Source: Amycolatopsis acidiphila (lineage in GTDB: Bacteria > Actinomycetota > Actinomycetes > Mycobacteriales > Pseudonocardiaceae). Taken from it: a stretch of 64,000 nt of DNA. Location of the stretch: positions 5,146,001-5,210,000 of the forward strand of contig NZ_CP090063.1 of the NCBI RefSeq assembly GCF_021391495.1, read 5' to 3'. Shown piece by piece: positions 8,195 to 18,324 of this stretch; position 1 is the stretch's first letter; every line of letters begins with the position of its first letter. The notes under the pieces are model-generated. The model ran no database searches. It saw only the letters and a list, made by a program, of their open reading frames with translations, and had not been told where the DNA came from. The position numbers and the translations under genes were made by a program.

Positions 8195-10132
8195 ATGGTC
8201 CACGAGGTTCGAGGTGTGCCGGAACGCCAGGCATCCGGCCGGACGTTCTCCGATCGGACCGCCTGGGCGCGCGGGGTGCGAACGCCGTTGCGTGAGTTCC
8301 TGCGCACCGAGACCGGCGGGGCGGTGGTCCTGCTGGCCGCGACGGTCGTCGCGCTGGTCTGGGCCAACGTGCATCCCTCGTCGTACGAGGCGGTATGGGG
8401 CACGCGGCTGTCGGTCCGCGTCGCTGAACACGGTATTTCGCAGAACCTGCGCTGGTGGGTGAACAGCGGCTTGATGACCTTCTTCTTCTTCGTCGTCGGT
8501 CTGGAGGCGCGTCGCGAGTTCGACCTGGGTGAGCTGCGTGACCGGCGCCGCCTCGCGCTGCCGCTGGTCGCCGGCATCGGTGGGATGCTGGTACCGGTCG
8601 CGATCTTCCTCGCCGTGAACGCCGGACGTCCCTCCGCCCACGGCTGGGGCGTGGTCATGTCGACGGACACGGCGTTCGCGCTCGGGATACTCGCGCTGGC
8701 CGGACAGCGTCTTCCGGCGCGGCTGCGGACGTACCTGCTCACGGTGTCCGTCGTCGACGACCTCGTCGCGCTCGTGGTCATCGCGACCGTGTACAGCGGA
8801 AAGGTGGCCGTGCCGCCGTTGCTCGTCGCATTCGGCGTCTTCGGGGTCGTCCTGCTCGTTCGCGCGCTCGGTGTCCGTCTCGGCCTGGTGTACGCGTTGT
8901 TGGGCACGGCGGCGTGGTTGGCACTGAACTCATCCGGGGTGGAGCCGATCGTGATCGGCCTGGCGATCGGGATGCTCACCTCCGCCTACCCCGCCGCGCG
9001 CAGCGACCTCGAACGCGCGAGTGAGGTCTTCCGGCTCTTCCGGGAACAACCCACTCCGGAACTCGCACGCTCGGCACAGACCGGCGTCGCCGCGGCGCTG
9101 TCCCCGAACGAGCTGCTCCAGCAGCGCTACCACCCGTGGACCAGCTACGTGATCGTGCCGCTGTTCGCACTCGCGAACGCGGGGATCACGATCAACCCCG
9201 ACTTCCTTGCCCGCGCCTACACGTCGCCGGTCACGCTGGGGATCCTGTTCGGGTACGTCAGCGGGAAGCCGATCGGGATCTTCGGCCTCTCGTGGCTCGT
9301 CACGCGGGTCAGCCGTGGCAGGCTTCGCCCGCCGGTCGGTTGGGCGGCCGTCGCCGCCGGGGCCACCGTTGCCGGCGTCGGTTTCACTGTCGCCCTGCTG
9401 GTGGCGGCACTCACCTTCACCGGCGAACAGCTGGCGGAGGCGAAGCTCGGCATCCTGTCCGCGGCGTTGGTCGCGTCGGTCGGCACCTGGGTCCTCTCCC
9501 GGGTCACCGGCCTGCTCCCAGCACATCGGCGTACCCGCGCACTGCTGGGCACGGCCCAGACCATCGTCGACCTCGCCGTACCGGTCGACCCGGACCGCGA
9601 CCACATCCGCGGCCCGGAGGACGCCCCGGTCACCGTGGTCGAGTACGGCGATTTCCAGTGCCCGTACTGCGGTCAGGCGGAAGCCGTGATCCGTGAGCTG
9701 CTCGACGGCCGGGGCGACGTGCGGTACGTGTGGCGGCATCTACCACTGTCCGATGTGCACCCATACGCCCGCTACGCCGTGGACGCAGCCGAGGCTGCCG
9801 CGAAGCAGGGGGCGTTCTGGCAGATGTACGACCTGCTCTTCGCCCACCAGGACGCGCTCCGTCCCAGCGACCTGATCCACTACGCAGGAGTACTCGGCCT
9901 CGACGTCGGCCGTTTCCGCGACGACTTCCGAGGCCATGCCGGCACCGCCAGGGTGGCGGAGGACATCGAGTCGGCCGACCTGAGCGGGGTTTCCGGCACG
10001 CCGACGTTCTTCATCAACGGGCGGCGGCACTACGGCGCCTACGACAGGGCCACGCTCTCGGCGGCCGCGCATACCGCCCACAAGCGCGCCGTCAGCGCGA
10101 ACGATGTCAGCACGGTGCCGTACAACGGGTGA
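8195..10132 (+). CDS. NhaA Na+/H+ antiporter fused to a C-terminal DsbA-like thioredoxin domain
   Basis: Residues about 25-410 are a NhaA antiporter with some eleven membrane helices, including [43 protein letters not shown] with the paired Asp of NhaA transport, and FALANAGI. Residues about 440-645 form a DsbA-type domain with a CPYC active site at 489-492 and the cis-proline loop [12 protein letters not shown]. The fusion is known in several actinobacteria, but its redox role is not settled. A start at ATG 8195 is used; a GTG at 8216 with GAGG upstream is possible. It lies four bases after the amidotransferase gene. Confidence 0.9.
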   Translation: MVHEVRGVPERQASGRTFSDRTAWARGVRTPLREFLRTETGGAVVLLAATVVALVWANVHPSSYEAVWGTRLSVRVAEHGISQNLRWWVNSGLMTFFFFVVGLEARREFDLGELRDRRRLALPLVAGIGGMLVPVAIFLAVNAGRPSAHGWGVVMSTDTAFALGILALAGQRLPARLRTYLLTVSVVDDLVALVVIATVYSGKVAVPPLLVAFGVFGVVLLVRALGVRLGLVYALLGTAAWLALNSSGVEPIVIGLAIGMLTSAYPAARSDLERASEVFRLFREQPTPELARSAQTGVAAALSPNELLQQRYHPWTSYVIVPLFALANAGITINPDFLARAYTSPVTLGILFGYVSGKPIGIFGLSWLVTRVSRGRLRPPVGWAAVAAGATVAGVGFTVALLVAALTFTGEQLAEAKLGILSAALVASVGTWVLSRVTGLLPAHRRTRALLGTAQTIVDLAVPVDPDRDHIRGPEDAPVTVVEYGDFQCPYCGQAEAVIRELLDGRGDVRYVWRHLPLSDVHPYARYAVDAAEAAAKQGAFWQMYDLLFAHQDALRPSDLIHYAGVLGLDVGRFRDDFRGHAGTARVAEDIESADLSGVSGTPTFFINGRRHYGAYDRATLSAAAHTAHKRAVSANDVSTVPYNG

Positions 10133-10153
10133 TGTGCTGCGAAGCGTGTTCCC

Positions 10154-10187
10154 GCTACCGGGAAATCGAGTTGGCCACTGCCCGGAA
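10154..10187 (+). promoter_or_regulatory. Putative operator upstream of aldo/keto reductase 1
   Basis: GCTACCGGGAA (10154-10164) is followed 23 bases on by CCCGGAA (10181-10187), echoing the spaced pair at 4721-4758, including an internal CACTG. It lies 85-115 bases before the aldo/keto reductase start. Assignment rests on recurrence. Confidence 0.35.
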
Positions 10188-10270
10188 TGACAGGGCCCTC
10201 ACCACCGCCGATCGTGGGGTCAGGGGCCACGCGAATGCGGCTGGTCCATTCACGAAGGGACTCTGGAGCC

Positions 10271-11131
10271 ATGACAGCGTCGAACCCCGGACACGCCGGA
10301 ACGGCAGGCACGATCGAAGTGGGCGGTGACCTGACGGTCAACCGCCTCGGCTTCGGCGCGATGCGGATCACCGGTGAGGGCATCTGGGGCCCGCCGGTCG
10401 ACCGTGAAGAGGCGAAGGCGGTGTTGCGGCGCGCGGTCGAGCTGGGTGTCACCTTCATCGACACCGCCGACTCGTACGGGCCGCACGTCAGCGAGGAGCT
10501 GATCGCCGAGGCACTGCACCCGTACCCGGACGACCTGGTGATCGCCACCAAGGGCGGGCTGGAGCGCACCGGTCCGGGACAATGGCCGGTCAACGGTCGG
10601 CCCGAGCACCTGATCGAGGCCTGCGAGGGCAGCCTGCGGCGGCTCGAGCTCGACCACATCCCGCTCTACCAGTTCCACCGGCCCGACCCCGCCGTGCCGC
10701 TGGAGGACTCGATCGGCGCCCTGGTCACCCTGAAGGAACAGGGCAAGATCCGGCACATCGGGCTGTCCAACGTCACCGAGGACCAGCTGCGGCGCGCCCA
10801 GCGGCTCACGCCCGTCGTGTCCATCCAGAACCGCTACAACCTCGGCGACCGGCGATCAGAACCGCTCATCGACCTCTGCGAGCAGGAACGGATCGTCTTC
10901 CTGCCCTGGGCACCGATCCAGGACCTCGACGGCAACCCGGCCGTGCGGCAGCTGGCACGGCAGCACGACGCCACACCACGGCAGATCGTGCTCGCCTGGC
11001 TCCTGGCCCGCTCCCCCGCGATCCTGCCGATCCCCGGCACCGGCACCGTGTCCCACCTGGAGGCCAACATCGCCGCCGCCGCGATCAAGCTGGCCCCGGC
11101 CGAGACCGACTCCCTGAACACCGCCGGCTGA
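10271..11131 (+). CDS. Aldo/keto reductase 1
   Basis: The 286-residue NADPH-dependent oxidoreductase has the AKR (beta/alpha)8 signatures: FIDTADSYGPHVSEELI with catalytic Asp and Tyr, VIATKGGLER with the catalytic Lys, LYQFHRPDPAVPLEDSI with the His, and a late IPGTGTVSHLEANI cofactor loop. It reduces aldehydes or ketones; the substrate cannot be predicted. ATG 10271 is chosen (GGAG just upstream) over the in-frame ATG at 10187, which overlaps the motif region. A second paralogue lies at 12562-13527. Confidence 0.88.
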   Translation: MTASNPGHAGTAGTIEVGGDLTVNRLGFGAMRITGEGIWGPPVDREEAKAVLRRAVELGVTFIDTADSYGPHVSEELIAEALHPYPDDLVIATKGGLERTGPGQWPVNGRPEHLIEACEGSLRRLELDHIPLYQFHRPDPAVPLEDSIGALVTLKEQGKIRHIGLSNVTEDQLRRAQRLTPVVSIQNRYNLGDRRSEPLIDLCEQERIVFLPWAPIQDLDGNPAVRQLARQHDATPRQIVLAWLLARSPAILPIPGTGTVSHLEANIAAAAIKLAPAETDSLNTAG

Positions 11132-11430
11132 CGCACGCGGCTGCCGGTGTCCGACCTTTTCCTTTGGGCGCCACACTGTTCGCGGCGGCCAAGGGCACGC
11201 CGCCCTGGCGCGGTGGCGGGGGGCTGAGCGCCGCGGCCGGTACTTGCCGGTCAAGAAGTTTTAGCCAGCGCGAAAAAGCGCAGCCCGGAGAGGTTTCGCC
11301 ACGGCAGCTGCGGTACGCCGCCGCCATCCGTCCTGAACTGATCCATTGTGGACACTTGGAGCGCCTGGGATGGGCGTGGCCCGGCATCGAGCGCGCGCCG
11401 TGTCCCGCACGGGCGGTTAACGGGAATCCC
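11132..11430. other. Non-coding stretch upstream of a broken transporter gene
   Basis: No convincing gene is present in these 299 bases. It ends where recognisable transporter sequence begins mid-protein, so it probably marks the scar left by loss of the transporter gene's 5' half. Confidence 0.3.
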
Positions 11431-12392
11431 CGAACTGCGGTCAACGGCACCTACTGGGCCGGGGCGATCATCGGCACCCTCGGCACGCTCATCCTGCTCA
11501 ACCGGATCGGCCTGTCGCTGGGCTGGCGGCTCGGCTTCCGGATCGGCCCGGTGCTGGCACTGGTGATCCTGTTCGTCCGCCGGAACCTGCCGGAGAGCCC
11601 CCGCTGGCAGGTCGCGAACGGCCATGTTGCCCAGGCCGACGCGACCGTCACCGACATCGAGCGCGCGATAGTGGCATCAGGCCGCACCCTGCCCCCGGTC
11701 GACGACCGCGCGGCCATCGAGCTGCGCCCCGCCGATGGGCTCGGCCACCTCGCATTGACCAGGGTGCTGTTCCGGCTCTACCCGCGCCGTGCGGTGCTCG
11801 GCGCCTCCCGCGATCTTCTTCACCTACACGCTGGTGGCCAACTTCTACGGTGTCTCCGCGCAGTCCGCGCCGGTGTACCTGATCGTGTTCGCGGTCGGGA
11901 ACCTGCTCGGCCCGCTGACGATCGGCCATCTGTTCGACACCGTCGGCCGTCGCCGGATGATCTCCAGCACCCATCTCATGTCCGGCGCACTGCTGGGCCT
12001 GACCGCGTTCCTGTTCTACGCGGGGGCGCTGAACGCCCTGACCCAGACCATCGCCTGGTGCGTCATCTTCTACTTCGCCTCCGCCGGTGCCAGCTCCGCC
12101 TACCTCACCGTGAGCGAGATCTTGCCCATCGAAGTGCGTGCGAAAGCGATCGCGGTGTTCTTCGCCATCGCGCAGTGCTTCGGCGCACTCGGGCCCGGTC
12201 GTCTACGGCGCGCTGATCGGCGACGGCGCGCACCCGGTGGGTCTGTTCATCGGCTACCTGTTCGGCGCATTCGTGATGGCGGTCGGCGGTCTCATCGCCC
12301 TGGTTCTCGGCGTTGCTGCCGAGGGCAGGTCACTGGAGGACATCGCCACCCCGCTGTCCGCCACCGGCCGGCCGCCACGGCGAGTCGCCTGA
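11431..12392 (+). pseudogene. Sugar-transporter-like MFS permease pseudogene
   Basis: Three reading frames in succession encode pieces of one MFS transporter. The first frame (about 11431-11800) holds AVNGTYWAGAIIGTLGTL and FVRRNLPESPRWQ. The second (about 11810-12200) holds IFFTYTLVANFYGV, VGNLLGPLTIGHLFDTVGRRRM and SEILPIEVRAKAIAVFF. The third (12200-12392) holds VVYGALIGDG and AEGRSLEDIATPLS. The N-terminal roughly 150 residues are missing. About ten residues are deleted at the first junction, and an extra G in a GGGCCC run causes the second shift. With truncation and deletion the gene cannot make a working permease. Confidence 0.85.
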
Positions 12393-12561
12393 CCGTTTGG
12401 TCGCACTCGCCGGCTCTGGCAACGGGCATGGCAGGTAACCGGTAGGCCCGAAGTGCCGGTGGCCGGGGGCGCCGATGCACGCTGGCGGTGACGACACGCG
12501 CGCCGTTCCCGGCGATGCTCGAGGTACGAACCGCCTCGATCGCTCAAGGGAGAAGTAGCAC

Positions 12562-13527
12562 ATGCGACAGGTTTGTCTCGGCTCGACCGGCCTCGAGGTC
12601 TCCGCCATCGCGTTCGGCACGTGGGCGTTCGGCGGCGACTGGGGCACGGTCGACATCGAGGAGAGCACCGCCGTCATCCACAAGGCGCTGGACCTCGGCA
12701 TCACCTTGTTCGACACCGCCCAGGGCTACGGGTTCGGCGCCGCCGAGCGGCTGCTCGGGGACGCGCTCCGGCAGCGGGTGAAGCGCGAGGACGTCGTCAT
12801 CGCCACCAAGGGCGGTCTGCGAATGGACGGCGACGCCCTGGTCCGGGACGCCGGCGCGACCTGGCTTCGCGAGGGCGTCGAGTCCAGCCTGCGCAGCCTC
12901 GGCACCGATCATATCGACCTCTTCCAGATCCACTGGCCCGACCCGAACACCCCCGCCGAGGAGACCGCGCAGGCGCTGGAGCGGCTCGTCGGCGAAGGCA
13001 AGATCCGTTACGTCGGCGTCTCGAACTACGGCGTCGAGGAGATGGAGGAGCTGCGCACGCTCGGCCGGCTGGAAACCCTGCAGCCGCCGTACCACATGTT
13101 CCACCGGGACATCGAAACCGAGATCCTGCCCTACACCGCGAAGCACGACCTCGGCGTGCTGGTGTACGGACCGCTGGCCCACGGCCTGCTCGGCGGCCGG
13201 ATGTCACCGGCCACGACGTTCGCTGCGGACGACTGGCGCGGCAAGAGCCTCGACTTCACCGGCGAGACGTTCCTGCGGAACCTGCGAGTGGTGGACCGGC
13301 TCAAGGAGTTCGCCGCGGACCGGGGCATCACCCTGCCCACTCTCGCGGCCGGCTGGACGCTGGCCCACCCGGCGATCGACGTGACGATCGTCGGCGCCCG
13401 CCGCCCGTCCCAGCTCAACTACACGGCCGCCGCCGATCTGCCCCTCTCGGAGCAGGACCTGGCGGAGATCGACCTGATCCTCGCGGACTCGGTGCCCATG
13501 TGGGGTCCGCACCCGGAAGGCATGTGA
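12562..13527 (+). CDS. Aldo/keto reductase 2
   Basis: The 321-residue product has LFDTAQGYGFGAAERLLGDAL (catalytic Asp and Tyr), VVIATKGGLR (Lys), LFQIHWPDPNTPAEETAQAL (His) and VTIVGARRPSQLN (cofactor loop). It resembles the AKR group that includes general stress protein 69/YhdN, but the physiological substrate is unknown. GGGAGAAGTAGCAC precedes the ATG. It is followed 14 bases later by a GLYR-type dehydrogenase, which is probably co-transcribed. Confidence 0.88.
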   Translation: MRQVCLGSTGLEVSAIAFGTWAFGGDWGTVDIEESTAVIHKALDLGITLFDTAQGYGFGAAERLLGDALRQRVKREDVVIATKGGLRMDGDALVRDAGATWLREGVESSLRSLGTDHIDLFQIHWPDPNTPAEETAQALERLVGEGKIRYVGVSNYGVEEMEELRTLGRLETLQPPYHMFHRDIETEILPYTAKHDLGVLVYGPLAHGLLGGRMSPATTFAADDWRGKSLDFTGETFLRNLRVVDRLKEFAADRGITLPTLAAGWTLAHPAIDVTIVGARRPSQLNYTAAADLPLSEQDLAEIDLILADSVPMWGPHPEGM

Positions 13528-13541
13528 GAAAGGAGAAACCG

Positions 13542-14393
13542 GTGGCAAAGCTCGCATTTCTGGGCCTGGGCCTGATGGGAACGCCGATGGCGACCCGGCT
13601 GCTCGAGGCCGGCCACGACGTCACCGTCTGGAACCGGACCGCCGCCAGGACCGGGCCCCTCGTCGACAGCGGAGCACGGGCAGCGGATTCCCCCGCCGAG
13701 GCGGTGGCCGGCGCCGACACCGTGTTCACGATGCTGGCCAACCCAGCGGCGCTGGACCAGGTGCTCAGCGGCGAGCTGGTCGCCACGCTGCGTCCCGGGC
13801 AGGTGCTCGTCGACATGTCCACGGTGGGCCCGGCGGAGATCCGCTCGCTCGCCCGGCGACTGCCCGGCGAGGTCACCCTCGTCGACTCCCCCGTACGCGG
13901 AAGCGTGCCCGAGGCGACCGAGGGCCGGCTCATCATCTACACCGGCGCGACCGCGGCGGCCTACGAGAAGGTCCGGCCGCTGCTCACCGTGCTCGGCACT
14001 CCGCACCACGTGGGCGGCCCAGGAGCGGGCGCCGCGACCAAAGTGGTCGTCAACCTGACTCTCGGCGTCGCCATGACGGCGCTCGGCGAAGCCCTCGCGC
14101 TCGGCGACACACTCGAGCTCGACCGCTCGACCCTGCTGGACATCCTGGCGGAGTCACCACTCGGGGCCACCGTCCGCGCCAAGCGGGCCAACCTCGAATC
14201 CGGGACATACCCGCCCAGCTTCAAGCTCAGTCTCGCTCTCAAGGACCTCCACCTGGTCACCGCGACAGCTGCCCAGCAACTCCCGATCGCGGCGGCGACC
14301 CTCGGCTGGCTGGAGCGGGCGACCCACGAGTCGGCGACCGACCCCGACTTCTCGGCGGTCGTGGAGACCATCCGCGCAGCCCGTCTCCGCTGA
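13542..14393 (+). CDS. NAD(P)-dependent beta-hydroxyacid dehydrogenase-like (GLYR/HIBADH family)
   Basis: The 283-residue protein begins VAKLAFLGLGLMGTPMATRL, a Rossmann GxGxxG motif, continues with LVDMSTVGP and VDSPVRGSVPEATEGRL, and has the catalytic-lysine region GAGAATKVVVNL. Relatives reduce succinic semialdehyde, glyoxylate or tartronate semialdehyde, or are imine reductases; which applies cannot be read from sequence. The GTG at 13542 has AAAGGAG 7 bases upstream. It sits in a probable operon with aldo/keto reductase 2 and the DUF1275 gene. Confidence 0.85.
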   Translation: MAKLAFLGLGLMGTPMATRLLEAGHDVTVWNRTAARTGPLVDSGARAADSPAEAVAGADTVFTMLANPAALDQVLSGELVATLRPGQVLVDMSTVGPAEIRSLARRLPGEVTLVDSPVRGSVPEATEGRLIIYTGATAAAYEKVRPLLTVLGTPHHVGGPGAGAATKVVVNLTLGVAMTALGEALALGDTLELDRSTLLDILAESPLGATVRAKRANLESGTYPPSFKLSLALKDLHLVTATAAQQLPIAAATLGWLERATHESATDPDFSAVVETIRAARLR

Positions 14394-14414
14394 CCGACGG
14401 AGGTTGTGCCGACC

Positions 14415-15097
14415 ATGGACCTGCCGATCGAGCGGCCACAGGCTGGTGGGCGCCATGCTGGTCCTGACCGCGGTCACCGGCCTGATCGACGCGGTGAGCT
14501 ATCTGCGGATGGGTCACGTGTTCGTCGCCAACATGACCGGAAACGTCGTCTTCCTCGGCTTCAGCCTGAAACCGGGCTCCGGGCTCTCACTGCCCGCCTC
14601 CGCGGTCGCCATCGGCGCGTTCCTCGCCGGTGCGCTGGCAGGCGGCCGGCTCGCCGTCCGCCTCACCGACCGGCCCCGAACCTGGCTGCGCGCCGCCTTC
14701 ACCAGCCAGGCCGTCATCCTCGCGGTGGTCGCCCTGCTCGGCGGACTCGGCGTGCTGAGCTACACCGGGCATCGGGCCGCTGATCACCACCGCCGTGCTC
14801 GCGGTCAGCTTCGGCCTGCAGAACGCCACCGTCCGCCGCATCGCCGCGGCGGACCTGACGACCACGGTGCTCACGATGACCCTCACCGGCCTGGCCGCCG
14901 ACAGCCGCCTCGCGGGCGGCTCGGGCGCGCGCCCGCACCGGCGACTCGGTTCCGTGCTGGCCATGTTCGCCGGCGCCGCCGCCGGCGCGCTCCTGCTGTG
15001 GGGCACCAACCCCACGGTGGTCATCACCCTCGCCACGGCCCTGGTCGTCATCGTCACCACGCTGCTGACCACACCTCGCGGCGTCGCGCACCGGTAG
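14415..15097 (+). pseudogene. DUF1275 (YoaK-like) membrane protein gene with two +1 frameshifts
   Basis: Together three frames give a full DUF1275 protein: MDLPIERPQ, then LVGAMLVLTAVTGLIDAVSY through VFVANMTGNVVFLGFSL to LGVLSYTG, then IGPLITTAVLAVSFGLQNAT to the end. The shifts lie near 14443 (CAGG before CTGG) and near 14771 (GGG where GG is expected); each is one extra G. Nothing else is missing, so either the gene is recently inactivated or the bases are sequencing errors. The ATG at 14415 follows GGAGG by 11 bases. The family is an uncharacterised six-helix membrane protein. Confidence 0.7.
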
Positions 15098-15153
15098 CCA
15101 CTCGCCCGGAAGCCCGCAGGACACCGGCCCTGCCGCCACCCGGCGGGCTGTGC

Positions 15154-15177
15154 AAGGAAAAAGGTGCCCCGCAGGGC
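15154..15177 (-). terminator. Possible terminator after the HD gene
   Basis: Downstream of the HD gene stop, the minus strand reads GCCCTGCGGGGC followed by ACCTTTTTCC: a short GC stem with a U-rich tail. The stem is only about four pairs, so it is weak. Confidence 0.35.
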
Positions 15178-15191
15178 GATGCGACAAGCGT

Positions 15192-15839
15192 CTACTCGGG
15201 CCAGGCCGAGTTCTCGATGAGGTCCACGAAGTTGACGCGGCGATAGCCGGGGACGAACCGTTCCAGGACATCCGCCTTGACATTGCCGAACGTGGTGGCC
15301 GGTTTGGGCGCGATGCCTTCGGTGAACGCCTGGAGAATGCCGCGCTTGAACTCCGGCCGCGGGTGCAGGCCGGTGATCTCGGCGCGGTCGGCGTCGCTGA
15401 TGTCGCGGTACCCGATGCCGAGCACGTCGTATTCCACCCCGGCGGTGACCAGGGCGACCTCGGGTTCCATGAACTCCGGAATGCCGGGTGTCGTGTGCAG
15501 GGCAATGGCGGTCCACACCCGGCGGATGCTGTCCTCGGGCACCCCGTGGCCCTGGAGGAAGCGGCGGGCTTCGTCGGCACTGTCCACTTCGAACCGCCGG
15601 CCGCTGCCGTGGAACCGTCCGCTCAGGCCCAGGTCGTGGAACATCGCCCCGAGGTAGAGCAGTTCCGGGTCGAAGCTGAGCCCTCGGTTGCGCCCCTGCA
15701 GGCTGCCGAACCAGAAGACCCGGCAGGAATGGTGGTAGATGAGCTCGGTGGTGGACTCGCGGACCAGTTCGGTGGCTTCGCGGGTCAGCTTGGTGTCGGG
15801 GATCGTCGCCCCGGCCGTGATCTGTTGACCAGTGAACAT
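15192..15839 (-). CDS. HD domain-containing protein (cyanamide hydratase-like group)
   Basis: The 215-residue protein has TELIYHHSCRVFWFGSLQGR, YLGAMFHDLGLSGRF (the metal-binding HD pair) and a downstream AIALHTTPGIPE segment with another likely metal-binding His. This layout matches HD-family phosphohydrolase-like proteins annotated near cyanamide hydratase; nitrile or isonitrile hydration and phosphohydrolysis are both possible. AGGAG precedes the ATG. It lies downstream of catalase on the same strand but behind a strong hairpin at 15860-15889, so it may be transcribed separately. Confidence 0.75.
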   Translation of the reverse strand: MFTGQQITAGATIPDTKLTREATELVRESTTELIYHHSCRVFWFGSLQGRNRGLSFDPELLYLGAMFHDLGLSGRFHGSGRRFEVDSADEARRFLQGHGVPEDSIRRVWTAIALHTTPGIPEFMEPEVALVTAGVEYDVLGIGYRDISDADRAEITGLHPRPEFKRGILQAFTEGIAPKPATTFGNVKADVLERFVPGYRRVNFVDLIENSAWPE

Positions 15840-15859
15840 CTCTGCGTCTCCTGTCGAAT

Positions 15860-15889
15860 GAGGGCCCGGCGCCTCGGCGCCGGGCCCTC
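15860..15889 (-). terminator. Strong hairpin terminator after catalase
   Basis: GAGGGCCCGGCGCC (15860-15873) and GGCGCCGGGCCCTC (15876-15889) form a perfect 14-bp inverted repeat with a 2-base spacer, 20 bases after the catalase stop. No U tract follows, as is common for actinobacterial terminators. Confidence 0.7.
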
Positions 15890-15908
15890 CGTCATTTGGT
15901 CCGGTCGA

Positions 15909-17369
15909 TCAGGACTCTCCGGCCCGGACCCCCTTCTCCACCCGCCGGCCCAGGTCCTCGTCGACGTTGCGCCAGTACTCGAACGCCCGTTCCAGGACCG
16001 GCTCGGACACCCCGTCGAGCAGGTGGCCGACGATGTTGCCCACCAGCCGGTCCCGTGCCGCGTCGTCCATCACCTCGCGGACCAGCGTGCCGGCCTGGCC
16101 CCAGTCGTCATCCTCGGCGTGCAGGGTCTGCGCCGCGTGGACCATCTCCCCGTCGGCGTACCAGCCGGCAGGTTCGCCGTAGCGCTCGGTGTCCGCGCGC
16201 GGACCGCCCTTGGAGTTGGGCGCGTACACGGGATCGGACACCTTCGCGTAGCGCATGGGTCCGTCCTTGCTGTAGCTGTTCACCGGTGCGACAGGTGCGT
16301 TCACGGGCAACTGGTTGTAGTTCGCGCCGATCCGGGCCCGGTGGGCATCGGGATAGGAGAACATCCGGCCCAGCAGCATCTTGTCCGGGCTCGGCCCGAT
16401 CCCGGGCACGAGGTTGCTCGGCTCGACGGCCAGCTGCTCGATCTCGGAGTGGTAGTCGGTCGGGTTGCGGTCCAGCGTCATCCGGCCGACCTCGACCAGG
16501 GGATAGTCCGCGTGCGGCCACACCTTCGTCATGTCGAACGGGTTGAACCGGTAGGTCGCCGCGTCCCCGAACGGCATGATCTGCATCTTGAGTGTCCACG
16601 ATGGATACTCGCCTCGCCCGATCGCCGCGAACAGGTCCCGCGTGTGGTAGTCGCCGTCCGCCGAAGCCAGCGCGTCCGCTTCGGCCTGGGTGAGGCATTC
16701 GATGCCCTGGTCACTGATGAAGTGGTACTTCACCCAGAAACGTTCACCGCCCGCGTTGACCCACATGTACGTGTGCGAGCTGTACCCGTTCATCTGCCGC
16801 CAGGTCCGCGGGATGCCGCGGTCCCCCATCAGCCAGGTGACCTGGTGCGCCGACTCCGGCGACAGCGTCCAGAAGTCCCACTGCATGTCGTGGTCGCGCA
16901 GGTTGTTGTCGGCGCGCCGCTTCTGCGACCGGATGAAGTGCTGGAACTTCATCGGATCGCGCAGGAAGAACACCGGCGTGTTGTTGCCGACCATGTCGTA
17001 GTTGCCCTCGGTCGTGTAGAACTTCAGCGCGAACCCGCGTGGGTCGCGCCAGGTGTCGGGGCTGCCCCGCTCCCCCGCGACCGTGGAGAACCGGGCCACC
17101 ATGCGGGTTTTCGCGCCCGGCTGGAACACCGCGGCCTTGGTGTAGGCGCTGACGTCGGCGGTCACGTCGAACTGCCCGAACGCGCCACTGCCCTTCGCGT
17201 GCGGTTGCCGCTCGGGCACCCGCTCTCGGTTGAACTGGGCCATCTGCTCGATGGCGTAGTGATCCTGCAGCAGGATCGGTCCGTCCGGGCCGACCGTGAG
17301 CGAGTGCTCATCGCTTTCGACCGGGATGCCCGCGTCGGTGGTCGTCGGCTTCGGTTGAGTGCTGGTCAT
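15909..17369 (-). CDS. katA: Monofunctional haem catalase (clade 3-like, small subunit)
   Basis: It converts hydrogen peroxide to water and oxygen. The 486-residue protein has the distal His region [17 protein letters not shown], the Asn region [23 protein letters not shown], and the proximal haem-ligand motif [14 protein letters not shown] with the tyrosine. Length suits small-subunit catalases. The ATG is preceded by AGGAGGCACGGAT. It follows the aquaporin gene by 11 bases, so the pair forms an operon; the aquaporin may pass peroxide or glycerol. Confidence 0.97.
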   Translation of the reverse strand: MTSTQPKPTTTDAGIPVESDEHSLTVGPDGPILLQDHYAIEQMAQFNRERVPERQPHAKGSGAFGQFDVTADVSAYTKAAVFQPGAKTRMVARFSTVAGERGSPDTWRDPRGFALKFYTTEGNYDMVGNNTPVFFLRDPMKFQHFIRSQKRRADNNLRDHDMQWDFWTLSPESAHQVTWLMGDRGIPRTWRQMNGYSSHTYMWVNAGGERFWVKYHFISDQGIECLTQAEADALASADGDYHTRDLFAAIGRGEYPSWTLKMQIMPFGDAATYRFNPFDMTKVWPHADYPLVEVGRMTLDRNPTDYHSEIEQLAVEPSNLVPGIGPSPDKMLLGRMFSYPDAHRARIGANYNQLPVNAPVAPVNSYSKDGPMRYAKVSDPVYAPNSKGGPRADTERYGEPAGWYADGEMVHAAQTLHAEDDDWGQAGTLVREVMDDAARDRLVGNIVGHLLDGVSEPVLERAFEYWRNVDEDLGRRVEKGVRAGES

Positions 17370-17380
17370 ATCCGTGCCTC

Positions 17381-18076
17381 CTATTTGTCGTCGGGGTTGA
17401 GTGCCAAGAAGGTGAGGCCTGCGGCGACGCCCGCGACGGCCTGCACCACGAGGTAGACCCACAAGGTGGACCAGGCGAACAGGCCACCGGTGGCGGCACC
17501 CAGCGCGACCGCGGGGTTGAAGGCGCCGCCCGAGATCCCACCGACCGCGAAAGCGCCCGCCGCCACGGTGAACCCGATCGCCAGGCCGAAGAAGGAGTTG
17601 CCCTGCTGGCTCTTGCTGGTGGCGACGTTGAGTACCACGTAGCACAGGCCGAAGGTGAACAACAGCTCCGCGACGGCCGTGGCCGCGAGGGCGTGCCCGG
17701 ACAGGTGCAGGGTCGTCACCGTCGCCGGGTTGGCGACCGCCCGTGCCACCACCGCCGCGACGGCCCCGGCGGCGAACTGGGCGACCCAGTAGCCGGCGGC
17801 GTCGGCAGCCCCGATCCGGCCCCGGCACAGCGCCGCCATGGTCACGGCGGGGTTGTAGTGACCACCGGAGATGTGCCCGCCGGCGTAGATCATCACCATC
17901 AGGATCGCGCCTGCGGCCAGCGGGGTGAACGTGCTGTGGCTGAATCCGCTGACCGTCACCGTGAACACGAGGAAGAATGTCCCAATTACCTCGACAGCGT
18001 ATTTCCTGGTCGTCGTCCCCCATTGAGGGACGGCGGCCACGACCGATTCCGGTTCGCTCGTGACGACGTGCGTCAT
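17381..18076 (-). CDS. MIP-family aquaporin
   Basis: The 231-residue channel protein has six membrane helices and both NPA boxes: [16 protein letters not shown] and [18 protein letters not shown] short hydrophilic N-terminus precedes helix 1. Pore selectivity (water, glycerol or peroxide) cannot be fixed, but operon linkage with catalase favours water or peroxide. ATG 18074-18076 is selected over the frame extending to 18172 because AAGGAGGAAAC precedes it. Confidence 0.93.
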   Translation of the reverse strand: MTHVVTSEPESVVAAVPQWGTTTRKYAVEVIGTFFLVFTVTVSGFSHSTFTPLAAGAILMVMIYAGGHISGGHYNPAVTMAALCRGRIGAADAAGYWVAQFAAGAVAAVVARAVANPATVTTLHLSGHALAATAVAELLFTFGLCYVVLNVATSKSQQGNSFFGLAIGFTVAAGAFAVGGISGGAFNPAVALGAATGGLFAWSTLWVYLVVQAVAGVAAGLTFLALNPDDK

Positions 18077-18180
18077 GTTTCCTCCTTGCCGTGGAAGCCC
18101 CGGCCCGGGTTTCCTTTGCCGCTTATCACGATTCCGCGCAGGAGCCCCGGTGTCATGGTTGCCAGCGACCACCCGGGCCC

Positions 18181-18295
18181 CCAGCCAGTGGAACCGGCCG
18201 GATTCCTGCTAGCGGTACCGCGACGGAATTCGCGCGGATCATTACGGGCAGAGCAGGTGGGTTTCGTCGTCCGCTCGAATAGCGGGAAATGGGAG
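18181..18295. promoter_or_regulatory. Palindromic motif region upstream of the aquaporin-catalase operon
   Basis: An imperfect inverted repeat runs 18181-18213: the left half contains CCAGTGGAACCGG and the right half CCGGATTCCTGCTAGC, meeting at 18197/18198. Another copy, AATAGCGGGAAATGGGAG, lies at 18278-18295. Both are variants of the TAGCGGGAA motif and sit 105-220 bases before the aquaporin start. The palindrome suggests a dimeric regulator. Confidence 0.45.
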
Positions 18296-18324
18296 CTTTC
18301 GCGCTTTTCGTGCCGGGCCGGAAA

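Noticed and set aside
15150..17456. 768-codon plus-strand open frame opposite catalase and HD genes
   Set aside because: It is antisense to two well-supported genes and has no recognisable domain; long antisense frames are common in such GC-rich DNA.
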